Numbered from the stretch's first letter, positions 27,268 through 36,811 are shown. The stretch is 64,000 nt of DNA from Enterobacter soli ATCC BAA-2102 (GCF_001654845.1 NZ_LXES01000052.1:62001-126000), one strand, 5' to 3'. The notes: generated by a model not told the origin, from the sequence alone. A program made the numbers and translations.

Positions 27268-28001
27268 GGCTTCACATCCTCTTGTTTCGTGTCGCTATCC
27301 TGATCCGGCGAGGTGGATGGCGAACTCCCCTTTGATCCATCAGGCAGATAGTTGCTCGCCGGTTTACGCGTTGAAAGCTGTCTTTCAATGTCGGTCAGGT
27401 TTTCAAGCTTGCGCGTGGTGGTATCAAGCTGAGCACGTAAATAATCCTGCTGCTGGCGCAGCGTATCGAGTTCAGCATCGCTGGACTGCTGCAACTTGCC
27501 GTAGCGTGAGCGCTCTTCAGCCAACTGAAGTTGCTGCACCTGTCCGTCCCGCCAGAGCTGATACACCGGGCGAACCTGCGCCGGAATGCTTGTTGCCAGC
27601 CCGTCCAGACGTGAGGTATTGGCACGACGTTCGACAGGCGTAATTTTGGCATCGGCCAGTAAGATTGCGCGTTTAAACGCGTCCTGCCAGGTGTCATCGT
27701 CCCACATTGCTGCCTTGGAACGAGCTGTTGTCGGCGCAAGGCGCTGCGAGCAATCGATACCCCGCAACCAGAACAGCGGGTTTGCTTCAACGTCATGCCC
27801 CGATAAATTCCAGATATCGTCGCATCCCGTTGTCAGAAAATCGGCCAGTTGATTCTCTGGCCATTTGGCATCAGGTTTATCACTGATAGCACTCGTGGGT
27901 GCATGGGAAACGCAGCCTGCCAGCAGAAGACATGGCAAACCCAGGCGTAATTTTTTGCTGGAAAACACCGCGCGCACTGCGCGGGAAAAGACGTGTGACA
28001 T
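27264..28001 (-). CDS. qseG: QseG, outer-membrane lipoprotein of the GlrK/GlrR system
   Basis: 245 residues from the ATG at 27999-28001 with GGTGAG upstream; longer in-frame starts run into glrK. Basic residues, a hydrophobic core and LLAGC at 26-30 form a lipobox. A coiled-coil-rich stretch (RSRYGKLQQSSDAELDTLRQ and onward) follows. QseG in E. coli interacts with GlrK (QseE) at the envelope. The C-terminus is Ser/Pro/Asp-rich and variable. It overlaps glrR by four bases. Confidence 0.92.
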   Translation of the reverse strand: MSHVFSRAVRAVFSSKKLRLGLPCLLLAGCVSHAPTSAISDKPDAKWPENQLADFLTTGCDDIWNLSGHDVEANPLFWLRGIDCSQRLAPTTARSKAAMWDDDTWQDAFKRAILLADAKITPVERRANTSRLDGLATSIPAQVRPVYQLWRDGQVQQLQLAEERSRYGKLQQSSDAELDTLRQQQDYLRAQLDTTTRKLENLTDIERQLSTRKPASNYLPDGSKGSSPSTSPDQDSDTKQEDVKP

Positions 28002-28018
28002 ACTCACCAGACATAGAT

Positions 28019-29455
28019 TCATTGTATTGATTTTTCCGGCCCAAGAGGCAGTTCGATACGAAAGCACACATCCGAGCGTTCGTCACTGGCGATATTGAGC
28101 TCACCCTGCATTCGCCGTATGCAGTCGCGGGCAATACTCAGCCCCAAACCGCTTCCTTTAACCGCACCTTTTCGCTGATGGCTCCCCTGGAAAAAGGGTT
28201 CGAAAATCATCGCTTTTTCATCATCAGGGATCGGGGTTCCCGTATTGGCTACGTCAATAAACACACGCGAGCCATTGGTATAACTACGGATATAAATGTT
28301 ACCGGATTCAGTACCATAGTGCACCGCATTGGAATAAAGATTATCCAGCACGCTCATTAACAACATCGGCTCGGCAAAACAGACTGACTCGCCAAGCTCC
28401 ACTTCGGTATGCATCATTTTAGCTCTTGCTGGCAGGCTGTGTGCAGAGATAACCATATCCACCAGCGGCGCTATCGCGACTTTCTCCAGAACCACCGCAC
28501 CATCAGCCAGTTTGCGGTTGTAATCCAGCAGTTGCTCGATGAGCTTTTGCAAATTACGGCTGCTGGCATCCAGGATCTCGACAATCTCTTTTTGTTCGAC
28601 GGTTAATGGCCCTGCGACCTCGTCAGCCAGCAGCTCTGTGCCTTCGCGCATACTGGCGAGCGGCGTTTTGAGTTCATGGGAGATATGGCGTAAAAACTGA
28701 TGCCGCTGAGATTCGAGCCAGGCCAGGCGCTCGGAAAGCCAGATGATCCGCTGCCCGACGGAGCGTAATTCGCGCGGCCCCTTGAAAGCGACCGTATCAC
28801 CCAGCGATTTCCCCTCGCCCAGGCGATTGATCATGCGCTGGATCCCCTTCACCGGGCCGATAATCATACGGGTAAACAGCAGTACCAGCCCCAGGCTGAC
28901 CAAAAACAGCACCAGCGCCTGCCAGCCAAAGAACTGGCCTCGCTCGGCAATCTCTTGTTGCAGCTGCTGCCCACGGGAATAAATCACCGTACGCGTAGCC
29001 TGAACCATGTCGGTGTTCGCGCTGGCAAAGGCTTCAAGGCGCGCGGCGGCAGAGGCTGCCGGGCCACTGTTGTGGCACTGAAGCTGAGCCAGATCGTTAA
29101 GATCCTGACGCAGCGCCTGATACAGCTTGTCGTCAGGCAGGACACCTGCGTGCGCATCCAGCATTTCGCTGTAGCGCTTGCGTTGATTTTGATACACCTT
29201 TTCCAGCGTGCGATCGTCCAGAACACAATACTGGCGGTAGCTACGCTCCATCTCCAGCGCAGCGTTGGTCATCGCTTCACTACGCCTGGCATCGACCAGC
29301 GTAGTACGGTTGGTCAGTGCAGCCTGAGCACTCAGTGCATTCAGGCTTTGCCATGCCTGCCACGCCAGCACCAGCAGAGGCAGCAGGATCAGCAAAAACG
29401 CCATCATCACGAGTTGTCGCAAGGAACGAGGGAAAACAGGCCAGCGTTTCAACAC
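28019..29455 (-). CDS. glrK: Sensor histidine kinase GlrK (QseE)
   Basis: 478 residues. Two membrane segments (about 13-33 and 175-195) bracket a periplasmic helical sensor, followed by HAMP, the phosphoacceptor motif HISHELKTPLAS and the ATPase motifs SNAVHYG and GSGLGLSIA. It phosphorylates GlrR. glmY lies just upstream on the same strand, ending about 55 bases before the start. Confidence 0.96.
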   Translation of the reverse strand: MLKRWPVFPRSLRQLVMMAFLLILLPLLVLAWQAWQSLNALSAQAALTNRTTLVDARRSEAMTNAALEMERSYRQYCVLDDRTLEKVYQNQRKRYSEMLDAHAGVLPDDKLYQALRQDLNDLAQLQCHNSGPAASAAARLEAFASANTDMVQATRTVIYSRGQQLQQEIAERGQFFGWQALVLFLVSLGLVLLFTRMIIGPVKGIQRMINRLGEGKSLGDTVAFKGPRELRSVGQRIIWLSERLAWLESQRHQFLRHISHELKTPLASMREGTELLADEVAGPLTVEQKEIVEILDASSRNLQKLIEQLLDYNRKLADGAVVLEKVAIAPLVDMVISAHSLPARAKMMHTEVELGESVCFAEPMLLMSVLDNLYSNAVHYGTESGNIYIRSYTNGSRVFIDVANTGTPIPDDEKAMIFEPFFQGSHQRKGAVKGSGLGLSIARDCIRRMQGELNIASDERSDVCFRIELPLGPEKSIQ

Positions 29456-29510
29456 ATTACTCTCTTCATGTTGGTTTCAGGAGAGCGTAACTGAGTCTGC
29501 CCTTCAGATA

Positions 29511-29694
29511 CAACAAAGCCGGGTAAAAACCCGGCTTTGTTGTGGAATGAGGCGGTGCCTAACTCGACGTTACGCCCTGGCCTGATAAGCAATGCTTTTA
29601 TCAGTAGTTGGACGGCAGGCACCTTTTTGTGCGTCATTCGAAGTTTATGTAGCACGTCCCGAAGGGGCTGACATAAGAGGGTGAATGAGCCACT
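29511..29694 (-). ncRNA. glmY: GlmY small RNA
   Basis: About 184 nucleotides, nearly identical to E. coli GlmY as I know it. The 5' end AGUGGCUCAUUC is at 29694, the internal segments around GUGCCUGCC and UUAGGCACC pair, and the end is a strong terminator (AAAGCCGGGUUUUUACCCGGCUUU) at about 29510-29541. GlmY protects GlmZ by sequestering RapZ, which raises GlmS synthesis when glucosamine-6-phosphate is low. It lies between glrK and purL, the same place as in E. coli. Confidence 0.97.
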
Positions 29695-29705
29695 GGTTAT
29701 TATTA

Positions 29706-29721
29706 TGCAACAGCCGTGCCA
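29706..29721 (-). promoter_or_regulatory. Sigma-54 promoter of glmY
   Basis: On the minus strand TGGCACGGCTGTTGCA is a perfect -24/-12 element. Its GC lies about 13 bases before the predicted glmY 5' end. A CATAAT sequence just downstream could be an overlapping sigma-70 -10. Confidence 0.92.
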
Positions 29722-29810
29722 GAATGCAAAACAAAATATTAACTTATTGAAATATATAATTTTTACTCATTTAGCCTGTAAATTATCAGTTGAATGATTT
29801 TCAGGCTAAG

Positions 29811-29828
29811 TGTCGCTATTCAGCAACA
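29811..29828. promoter_or_regulatory. GlrR binding site, promoter-proximal (one mismatch)
   Basis: TGTC-N10-AACA, one mismatch from the TGTC-N10-GACA consensus; about 117 bases upstream of the glmY start. Confidence 0.7.
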
Positions 29829-29873
29829 CCTTAACGGGAACCTTAACTGCCATATATAAATCAATGAGTTAAA

Positions 29874-29891
29874 TGTCTCCTTTTGGAGACA
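29874..29891. promoter_or_regulatory. GlrR binding site, middle
   Basis: TGTC-TCCTTTTGGA-GACA, a perfect match to TGTC-N10-GACA with an extended dyad. Confidence 0.88.
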
Positions 29892-29906
29892 CCTGACTCA
29901 CAGGAT

Positions 29907-29924
29907 TGTCGCGATTTTGCGACA
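29907..29924. promoter_or_regulatory. GlrR binding site, distal
   Basis: TGTC-GCGATTTTGC-GACA, a perfect match with a GCAAAATCGC-type dyad. Confidence 0.88.
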
Positions 29925-29929
29925 AGGAC

Positions 29930-29963
29930 AAAAAAGCCCGGTAGCGCTCACGCTTACCGGGCT
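29930..29963 (-). terminator. Intrinsic terminator of purL
   Basis: On the minus strand AGCCCGGTA and TACCGGGCT form a stem followed by a U-run. It separates purL from the glmY upstream sites. Confidence 0.88.
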
Positions 29964-29974
29964 GACAAGAGCAA

Positions 29975-30010
29975 GAACGTAGGCCGGGCAAACGTAGTGC
30001 CGCCCGGCAG
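29975..30010. repeat. REP element
   Basis: ACGTAGGCCGGGCAAACGTA followed by GTGCCGCCCGGC: a REP palindrome at the 3' end of purL. Confidence 0.87.
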
Positions 30011-30016
30011 AACCGA

Positions 30017-33000
30017 TTACCCTAACTGTTTACGCGCGTTGCGGAAAATACGCATCCACGGGCTGTCTTCGCCCCAGTTTTCCGGGTGCCAGGAGTTGCT
30101 CACCGTGCGGAATACACGTTCCGGGTGCGGCATCATGATGGTCACACGGCCGTTTTCAGTGGTGACGGCGGTGATACCGTTCGCTGAGCCGTTCGGGTTA
30201 GCCGGGTAGGTTTGCGTGACTTTACCGAAGTTATCGACGAAGCGCAGCGCCACCAGACCTTTGCTTTCCAGCTCGGCAAGGTGTGCCGCGTTACGTACTT
30301 CGATTTGTCCTTCGCCGTGAGAAACCGCAATTGGCATCTGCGAGCCCACCATCCCCTGCAACAGCAGGGACGGGCTTTGCGTGACTTCGACCAGACTGAA
30401 ACGCGCTTCGAAGCGGTCGGACTGGTTACGTACAAAGCGCGGCCAGGCTTCGCTGCCCGGGATCAGTTCACGCAGGTTAGACATCATCTGGCAGCCGTTA
30501 CATACACCCAGTGCCAGCGTCTGCGGACGGTGGAAGAAGGTTTCGAATTCATCACGCACGCGATTGTTGAACAGAATAGATTTCGCCCAGCCTTCACCCG
30601 CACCTAGTACGTCACCGTAAGAGAAGCCGCCGCACGCCACCAGCGCCTGGAAATCTTCCAGACCGGTACGCCCTGCCAGCAGGTCACTCATGTGCACGTC
30701 GATGGCATCAAAGCCTGCACGGTGGAAGGCAGCCGCCATCTCAACATGGGAGTTAACGCCCTGCTCACGCAGCACGGCCACTTTCGGACGCGCGCCGGTC
30801 GCAATGTACGGTGCAGCAATGTCTTCATTGATATCGAAGGAGAGCTTCACGTTCAGGCCAGGATCGTTATCGTTGGCTTTTGCGTCGTGTTCCTGATCGG
30901 CACATTCCGGGTTGTCACGCAGGCGCTGCATCTGCCAGGTGGTTTCTGCCCACCACATACGCAGGGTGGTGCGGCTTTCGCTGAACACCGCATGGCCGTC
31001 GGCTTCAATCACGAAGCGGTCGCCCTGAACGGCTTTACCCAGATAATGCACACAATCGGCCAGGCCGTGCTGAGCCAGTACGGCTTCAACGGCGTCGCGA
31101 TCTGCGGCACGAACCTGAATCACTGCACCCAACTCTTCATTGAACAGCGCAGCCAGTCGGTCTTCACCCAGCGTGGCAATGTTCGCTTCCACACCACAGT
31201 GGCCGGTAAAGGCCATTTCCGCCAGCGTGACCAGCAGACCACCGTCTGAACGGTCGTGGTAGGCCAGCAGTTTGCGCTGAGCAACCAGCGCCTGAATGGC
31301 GTCGTAGAAACCTTTTAACTGTGCTACATCGCGCACATCGGCAGGTTTATCACCAAGCTGACGGTAAACCTGTGCCAGCGCGGTTGCGCCCAGTGCGTTG
31401 TGGCCTTTACCCAGGTCAATCAGCAGCAGGGCGTTGTCTTCGATCGCCAGCTGCGGGGTGATGGTATGACGCACATCTTCCACGCGGGCAAATGCGGTGA
31501 TCACCAGCGACAGCGGAGACGTCATCTCGCGCTGCTCGTTGCCTTCCTGCCAGCGGGTTTTCATCGACATGGAGTCTTTACCCACCGGAATGGTCAGGCC
31601 GAGCGCAGGACACAGCTCTTCACCTACCGCTTTCACCGCTTCATACAGGCCAGCATCTTCTCCCGGGTGACCAGCCGCCGCCATCCAGTTAGCTGACAAT
31701 TTGATACGTTTAATGTCGCCAATCTGGGTGGCCGCGATGTTGGTCAGCGCTTCACCTACCGCCAGACGCGCAGATGCTGCGAAGTCCAGCAGGGCTACCG
31801 GAGTACGTTCCCCCAGCGCCATTGCTTCGCCGTAGTAGCTGTCGAGGCTTGCGGTGGTCACGGCGCAGTTCGCCACCGGGATCTGCCACGGACCAACCAT
31901 CTGATCGCGCGACACCATACCGGTTACGGTACGGTCGCCGATGGTGACCAGGAAGGTTTTTTCCGCCACAGCAGGCAGGTGCAGAACGCGGTTAACCGCT
32001 TCTGCAACGGTAATGTCCTGACGATCCAGCGTCTTGCCCGCCGCTTTACGGGTTGTTACGTCGCGGGTCATCTTCGGCGTTTTGCCCAGCAGCACGTCCA
32101 GCGGCAGATCGATTGGCTGGTTGTCAAAGTGAGTGTCGCTTAAGGAGAGGTGCTGTTCTTCGGTGGCTTCACCGATAACGGCATAAGGTGCGCGCTCGCG
32201 GCGGCACAGCTCGTCAAACAGCGGCAACTGGTCAGCGGCAACAGCCAGCACGTAGCGTTCCTGGGATTCGTTACACCAGATTTCCAGTGGGCTCATGCCT
32301 GGCTCATCGCTCAGGATGTCGCGCAGGTTAAAGCGGCCGCCGCGACCACCGTCGCTGACCAGTTCCGGCATGGCGTTAGACAGACCGCCCGCGCCCACGT
32401 CGTGAATAAAGAGAATTGGGTTAGCTTCGCCAAGCTGCCAGCAGCGGTCGATCACTTCCTGGCAACGACGTTCCATTTCCGGGTTGTCACGCTGTACAGA
32501 AGCGAAGTCGAGATCCGCATCAGACTGACCAGATGCCATTGAAGAGGCCGCACCGCCGCCCAGGCCGATATTCATTGCCGGGCCACCCAGTACGATCAGC
32601 TTCGCACCAACGACGATCTCGCCTTTCTGCACGTGATCGGCACGAATGTTACCGATCCCACCGGCCAGCATGATCGGTTTGTGGTAGCCGCGCAGCTCTT
32701 CGCCGTTGTGGCTGTCCACTTTCTCTTCGTAGGTACGGAAGTAACCGTTCAGCGCCGGACGACCAAATTCGTTGTTGAACGCTGCGCCGCCCAGCGGGCC
32801 TTCGGTCATGATATCCAGCGCAGTCACAATGCGCTCTGGCTTACCGAAATCTTCCTCCCACGGCTGTTCAAAGCCCGGGATACGCAGGTTGGAAACAGAG
32901 AAGCCCACCAGACCGGCTTTCGGTTTTGCACCACGTCCGGTTGCGCCCTCATCGCGGATTTCACCGCCAGAGCCGGTTGCCGCACCCGGCCACGGAGAGA

Positions 33001-33904
33001 TCGCCGTCGGGTGGTTGTGGGTTTCAACCTTCATCAGGATATGCGCAGGCTCCTGGTGGAAGTCATAGCGCCCTGCTTCGCGGTCGGCGAAGAAGCGGCC
33101 CACCTCAGAACCTTCCATCACCGCGGCGTTGTCTTTATAAGCAGACAGCACGTGGTCAGGAGTTTGTTCCATGGTGTTTTTGATCATTTTGAACAGCGAC
33201 TTCGGCTGTTGTTCACCGTCGATAACCCAGTCGGCGTTGAAGATTTTGTGGCGGCAGTGTTCGGAGTTGGCCTGCGCGAACATGTAGAGTTCGATGTCGT
33301 TCGGGTTACGGTTCAGCTTAACGAACGCATCCTGCAGGTAATCAATCTCATCTTCAGCCAGTGCCAGGCCGAGACGCAGGTTGGCGTCAATCAGCGCCTG
33401 ACGGCCCTGCCCCAGCAGGTCCACGCTCTGAACAGGCGCAGGCTGATGATGGGAGAAGAGTTTTTGCGCGTCGTCCAGAGAGGTAAACACGCTCTCCATC
33501 ATGCGATCGTGCAGTTCAGCGGCAACGGCCTGCCATTGTTCGGCCGTCAGCGTAGAGGCTTCCACATAGTACGCCACACCACGTTCCAGACGGTTAATCT
33601 GGCTCAGGCCGCAGTTGTGGGCAATGTCGGTGGCTTTGGAAGACCAGGGGGAGATGGTACCAGGGCGAGGCGTAGCCAGGATTAATTTGCCGGTTGGCGT
33701 ATGGCTGCTCAGACTTGGGCCATACTTGAGCAGGCGTTCCAGCTGTACTCGCTCCTCTGCATTCAGGGGTGCATTCAGGTCAGCAAAATGGACATACTCA
33801 GCGTAAATATTGCTTACCGGAAGGTCGGCTGCCTGAAAACGTGCCAGCAGTTTGTTGATACGGAAGGCAGACAGTGCAGGCGAACCACGCAGAATTTCCA
33901 TCAT
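30017..33904 (-). CDS. purL: Phosphoribosylformylglycinamidine synthase
   Basis: 1,295 residues, nearly the same as E. coli PurL throughout. An N-terminal linker, two AIR-synthase-type halves (KVETHNHPTAISPWPGAATG) and a C-terminal class I glutaminase with the nucleophile in LGVCNGCQMM are present. It catalyses the ATP- and glutamine-dependent fourth step of purine synthesis. A PurR box and TATAAT promoter lie upstream. It is divergent from mltF. Confidence 0.98.
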   Translation of the reverse strand: MMEILRGSPALSAFRINKLLARFQAADLPVSNIYAEYVHFADLNAPLNAEERVQLERLLKYGPSLSSHTPTGKLILATPRPGTISPWSSKATDIAHNCGLSQINRLERGVAYYVEASTLTAEQWQAVAAELHDRMMESVFTSLDDAQKLFSHHQPAPVQSVDLLGQGRQALIDANLRLGLALAEDEIDYLQDAFVKLNRNPNDIELYMFAQANSEHCRHKIFNADWVIDGEQQPKSLFKMIKNTMEQTPDHVLSAYKDNAAVMEGSEVGRFFADREAGRYDFHQEPAHILMKVETHNHPTAISPWPGAATGSGGEIRDEGATGRGAKPKAGLVGFSVSNLRIPGFEQPWEEDFGKPERIVTALDIMTEGPLGGAAFNNEFGRPALNGYFRTYEEKVDSHNGEELRGYHKPIMLAGGIGNIRADHVQKGEIVVGAKLIVLGGPAMNIGLGGGAASSMASGQSDADLDFASVQRDNPEMERRCQEVIDRCWQLGEANPILFIHDVGAGGLSNAMPELVSDGGRGGRFNLRDILSDEPGMSPLEIWCNESQERYVLAVAADQLPLFDELCRRERAPYAVIGEATEEQHLSLSDTHFDNQPIDLPLDVLLGKTPKMTRDVTTRKAAGKTLDRQDITVAEAVNRVLHLPAVAEKTFLVTIGDRTVTGMVSRDQMVGPWQIPVANCAVTTASLDSYYGEAMALGERTPVALLDFAASARLAVGEALTNIAATQIGDIKRIKLSANWMAAAGHPGEDAGLYEAVKAVGEELCPALGLTIPVGKDSMSMKTRWQEGNEQREMTSPLSLVITAFARVEDVRHTITPQLAIEDNALLLIDLGKGHNALGATALAQVYRQLGDKPADVRDVAQLKGFYDAIQALVAQRKLLAYHDRSDGGLLVTLAEMAFTGHCGVEANIATLGEDRLAALFNEELGAVIQVRAADRDAVEAVLAQHGLADCVHYLGKAVQGDRFVIEADGHAVFSESRTTLRMWWAETTWQMQRLRDNPECADQEHDAKANDNDPGLNVKLSFDINEDIAAPYIATGARPKVAVLREQGVNSHVEMAAAFHRAGFDAIDVHMSDLLAGRTGLEDFQALVACGGFSYGDVLGAGEGWAKSILFNNRVRDEFETFFHRPQTLALGVCNGCQMMSNLRELIPGSEAWPRFVRNQSDRFEARFSLVEVTQSPSLLLQGMVGSQMPIAVSHGEGQIEVRNAAHLAELESKGLVALRFVDNFGKVTQTYPANPNGSANGITAVTTENGRVTIMMPHPERVFRTVSNSWHPENWGEDSPWMRIFRNARKQLG

Positions 33905-33967
33905 AAGTCTCTCGTCTTCGAAGCGCCGGGGCGCTTACAGTGTGCGCAAGGGGGGAAAACGGGCGTC

Positions 33968-34006
33968 ATTATAGAGAATCCTGAGCGCCGACGAAACCGT
34001 TTGCGT
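33968..34006 (-). promoter_or_regulatory. purL promoter with PurR box
   Basis: The sequence ACGAAACCGTTTGCGT (33991-34006) is a PurR-type operator. A TATAAT -10 (minus strand, 33968-33973) lies 17 bases from a TTTCGT -35 that overlaps the box, so PurR would block RNA polymerase. Confidence 0.78.
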
Positions 34007-34171
34007 CGAAATAAAATCGACCGCGACATTTAACAATAGATGTGACCTCTCTCTCTAATTTGTTGCCAACTGGCGTAAGTTTGCGCAAAATGCCGCACAT
34101 TCAATGACAAACCTTATTCTTCACATGGCTACAGCACACTGAGGCACCCGGCGTCGCAGAGAATTAACTAA

Positions 34172-35722
34172 TTGAAAAAATTAAAGATTAATTATCTGCT
34201 CATCGGCATAGTTACCTTGCTGCTGGCAGTGGCCCTCTGGCCTTCTATCCCCTGGTTCGGCAAAGCCGAAAACCGTATCGCCGCGATTAAAGAGCGGGGG
34301 GAGCTGCGCGTCAGTACCCTGAGTTCCCCGCTGATTTACGGTGACATCAACGGCAAAACCATTGGCCTGGATTATGAACTGGCCCAGCAGTTCGCCGATT
34401 ACCTCGGCGTAAAGCTCAAAATTACCGTTCGCCAGAATATCAGCCAGCTGTTCGATGACCTGGATAACGACGATGCCGATATCCTGGCCGCCGGGCTGGT
34501 GTATAACAGCGAGCGCAGCAAGAATTATCAACCCGGGCCAACCTACTATTCGGTTTCACAGCAGCTGGTTTATCGCGTGGGAAACCCGCGCCCGCGTTCC
34601 CTTGCCTCTATTAATGAGCAGCAGCTCGCTATCGCCCCGGGCCATGTGGTGATTGACGACCTGCGAACTCTCAAAGAAAAGAAATACCCGGATCTCAGCT
34701 GGACGGTAGATCCTAAGCTTGGCACCACCGCGCTGCTGGAGCAGGTCAAAGACAAAAAGCTGGCTTACACCATCGCTGACTCCGTGGCCATCAGCCTTTT
34801 CCAGCGCGTACATCCGGAAATCGCCGTGGCGCTTGATGTAACCGATGAACAGCCTGTCACCTGGTTTAGCCAGCTCGATGACGATCAAACCCTGTCCGCC
34901 GCCATGCTCGATTTCTTTAATTCAATTAATGAAGACGGGACCCTGGCGCGCCTGGAAGAGAAATATCTGGGTCACGGTGAAGACTTTGATTATGTCGATA
35001 CCCGGAGTTTTCTGCGTGCGGTAGATAGCGTGCTACCAGACCTGCAACCTTTGTTCGAGAAATACGCCCAGGAGATTGACTGGCGGCTGCTGGCGGCGAT
35101 TTCTTATCAGGAATCCCACTGGGACACTCAGGCCACCTCGCCAACCGGCGTGCGTGGTTTAATGATGCTGACCAAAAATACTGCACAGAGCCTTGGCATT
35201 AGCGACCGGACCGATGCAGAACAGAGCATCAGCGGTGGCGCACAATATTTGCAGGATATGATGACCAAAGTGCCGGAGACAGTGCCGGAAGAAGAGCGTA
35301 TCTGGTTTGCGCTAGCGGCCTATAACATGGGCTACGCGCATATGCTTGATGCGCGCGCACTGACGGCAAAAACAAAAGGCAACCCGGATAGCTGGTCAGA
35401 TGTAAAACAGCGGCTGCCGTTACTGAGCCAAAAACCCTGGTACAACAAGCTGACCTATGGTTACGCGCGCGGGCATGAGGCTTACGCCTATGTGGAGAAT
35501 ATCCGTAAGTACCAGATTAGTCTGGTAGGTTATCTGCTTGAAAAAGAAAAAGAAGCGGTAGAGGCAAAACAGCTGGCACAAAGCTATCCGGTGGTCTTGC
35601 CGAACGAAGTTAATCGTCCGACGGCTTCAATTCTGCCTTTTGTTGCTTTTTCTGCTGCCGGCGCATTCGAAAGAAGTCACTTAGTAGCCCCGAACACTCT
35701 GGTGCAAGCACCCCGCCGATAG
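34172..35722 (+). CDS. mltF: Membrane-bound lytic murein transglycosylase F
   Basis: 516 residues from a TTG start at 34172; the following MKKLKINYL reading matches E. coli. An N-terminal anchor (about 7-25) leads to a periplasmic solute-binding-like module (about 40-270) and a C-terminal lytic transglycosylase domain with the catalytic Glu in ISYQESHWDTQATS. It cleaves murein to 1,6-anhydro products. The last 37 codons lie antisense to the 3' end of tadA (113-base convergent overlap), and this tail is poorly conserved. Confidence 0.94.
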   Translation: MKKLKINYLLIGIVTLLLAVALWPSIPWFGKAENRIAAIKERGELRVSTLSSPLIYGDINGKTIGLDYELAQQFADYLGVKLKITVRQNISQLFDDLDNDDADILAAGLVYNSERSKNYQPGPTYYSVSQQLVYRVGNPRPRSLASINEQQLAIAPGHVVIDDLRTLKEKKYPDLSWTVDPKLGTTALLEQVKDKKLAYTIADSVAISLFQRVHPEIAVALDVTDEQPVTWFSQLDDDQTLSAAMLDFFNSINEDGTLARLEEKYLGHGEDFDYVDTRSFLRAVDSVLPDLQPLFEKYAQEIDWRLLAAISYQESHWDTQATSPTGVRGLMMLTKNTAQSLGISDRTDAEQSISGGAQYLQDMMTKVPETVPEEERIWFALAAYNMGYAHMLDARALTAKTKGNPDSWSDVKQRLPLLSQKPWYNKLTYGYARGHEAYAYVENIRKYQISLVGYLLEKEKEAVEAKQLAQSYPVVLPNEVNRPTASILPFVAFSAAGAFERSHLVAPNTLVQAPRR

Positions 35723-36116
35723 TCTTGACCTGATGGTTCATGCCCGGATGACCAAGCACATCCATCAGTGAACCTGCCGCACCGGTTTTTTCATCCCGCG
35801 CACCAAACACCAGCGTGCCAATACGGCTGTGCACCATGGCCCCGGAGCACATAACACAGGGTTCCAGGGTGACATACAGCGTGGTATCCAGCAGACGGTA
35901 GTTTTGCAGCACCAGCCCACCCTGGCGTAACGCCATGATTTCAGCATGAGCCGTGGGATCGTGGCGGCCTATAGGACGGTTCCACCCTTCTCCAATCACC
36001 TGGTTGTTATGAACAAGAACCGCACCCACGGGCACTTCGCCCTCTTCCCAGGCGCGTTGGGCCAGCGTCAGCGCGTGGCGCATCCAGTATTCATGATTGT
36101 GTTCGGGATTGGACAA
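35610..36116 (-). CDS. tadA: tRNA-specific adenosine deaminase TadA
   Basis: 168 residues when started at TTG 36114-36116, which has GGAG nine bases upstream; a longer GTG frame at 36155 is unlikely because a TATAAT promoter lies on it. The zinc-site motifs HAE (TAHAEIMALRQGG) and PCVMCSGAM are intact. TadA converts A34 to inosine in tRNA-Arg(ACG). Normal length for the family (E. coli 167). Confidence 0.93.
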   Translation of the reverse strand: MSNPEHNHEYWMRHALTLAQRAWEEGEVPVGAVLVHNNQVIGEGWNRPIGRHDPTAHAEIMALRQGGLVLQNYRLLDTTLYVTLEPCVMCSGAMVHSRIGTLVFGARDEKTGAAGSLMDVLGHPGMNHQVKTIGGVLAPECSGLLSDFFRMRRQQKKQQKAELKPSDD

Positions 36117-36146
36117 CGTTAGATACTCCAGTCTAAAGCGGGCGGC

Positions 36147-36152
36147 ATTATA
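36147..36152 (-). promoter_or_regulatory. tadA promoter -10
   Basis: TATAAT on the minus strand, preceded by TGTG (extended -10 form). It lies about 30 bases from the TTG start and argues against the longer reading of tadA. Confidence 0.6.
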
Positions 36153-36172
36153 CACACCACTTCCGCATAAGA

Positions 36173-36808
36173 CTATTCGAGTTGCTGAAGTTCACCAACC
36201 GGGGTCACACGCCAGCGGTGCTGGCAGAAATAGAGCAGAGGGTTATCCTGCTTGCTGTCGCTGTAGCCGCTGTAGAGGCGAAGCGGCGTGCCGATCCGCT
36301 TTTCCAGTTGCGCCACCTTTTCGTGCCCGAGGCAGCGCATAGTCAGCACCCAGCCGCCGTAACCGCGGGCGATTTGAGTGGCGATAAGATTAACCCGCGG
36401 TAACCACGGTGTATCGGCGTAGACCTGTTCCACCAGCGGCTGCGGCGAACCGGTAATCAGCCAGATATCCGCATCATTTTCAGCGAGGTATCGTGTCAGC
36501 CTTTCCTGCACAACCGGAAACGCGATCACATGACTGCGAAACCAGTGGGCAAAATCCCGTTCGAGCTGTTTAAGCCGCGCTTCGCTGTGGCCGAATGTGC
36601 AGCCCCACAACAGCAGGCTCATCGGCCAACGCGCAGCGCGCCCTTTAATCAGCAATGCCAGGCCAACAACCGGTAAGAGAGGCAGTACGAGCAGTGCATT
36701 CAGCGGCTGACGCCGTAGCAGGTAGCGCATAAACGTACCAAACATATCCTGCTGATGCAGCGTTCCGTCCAGGTCAAAAAAGACAACACGACGCTCGTGA
36801 TTAGCCAA
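36173..36808 (-). CDS. pgpC: Phosphatidylglycerophosphatase C
   Basis: 211 residues, HAD superfamily. The nucleophile motif FFDLDGT (Asp12, Asp14) and the later ITGSP and DSKQDNP motifs are present, with a hydrophobic segment around 38-55. It dephosphorylates phosphatidylglycerophosphate at the inner membrane. It starts only three bases after the murP stop, so here it is the third gene of a murQ-murP-pgpC string. Confidence 0.93.
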   Translation of the reverse strand: MANHERRVVFFDLDGTLHQQDMFGTFMRYLLRRQPLNALLVLPLLPVVGLALLIKGRAARWPMSLLLWGCTFGHSEARLKQLERDFAHWFRSHVIAFPVVQERLTRYLAENDADIWLITGSPQPLVEQVYADTPWLPRVNLIATQIARGYGGWVLTMRCLGHEKVAQLEKRIGTPLRLYSGYSDSKQDNPLLYFCQHRWRVTPVGELQQLE

Positions 36809-36811
36809 ACC

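Noticed and set aside
32633..33685. 350-codon open frame on the plus strand
   Set aside because: Antisense to purL, which is conserved throughout.
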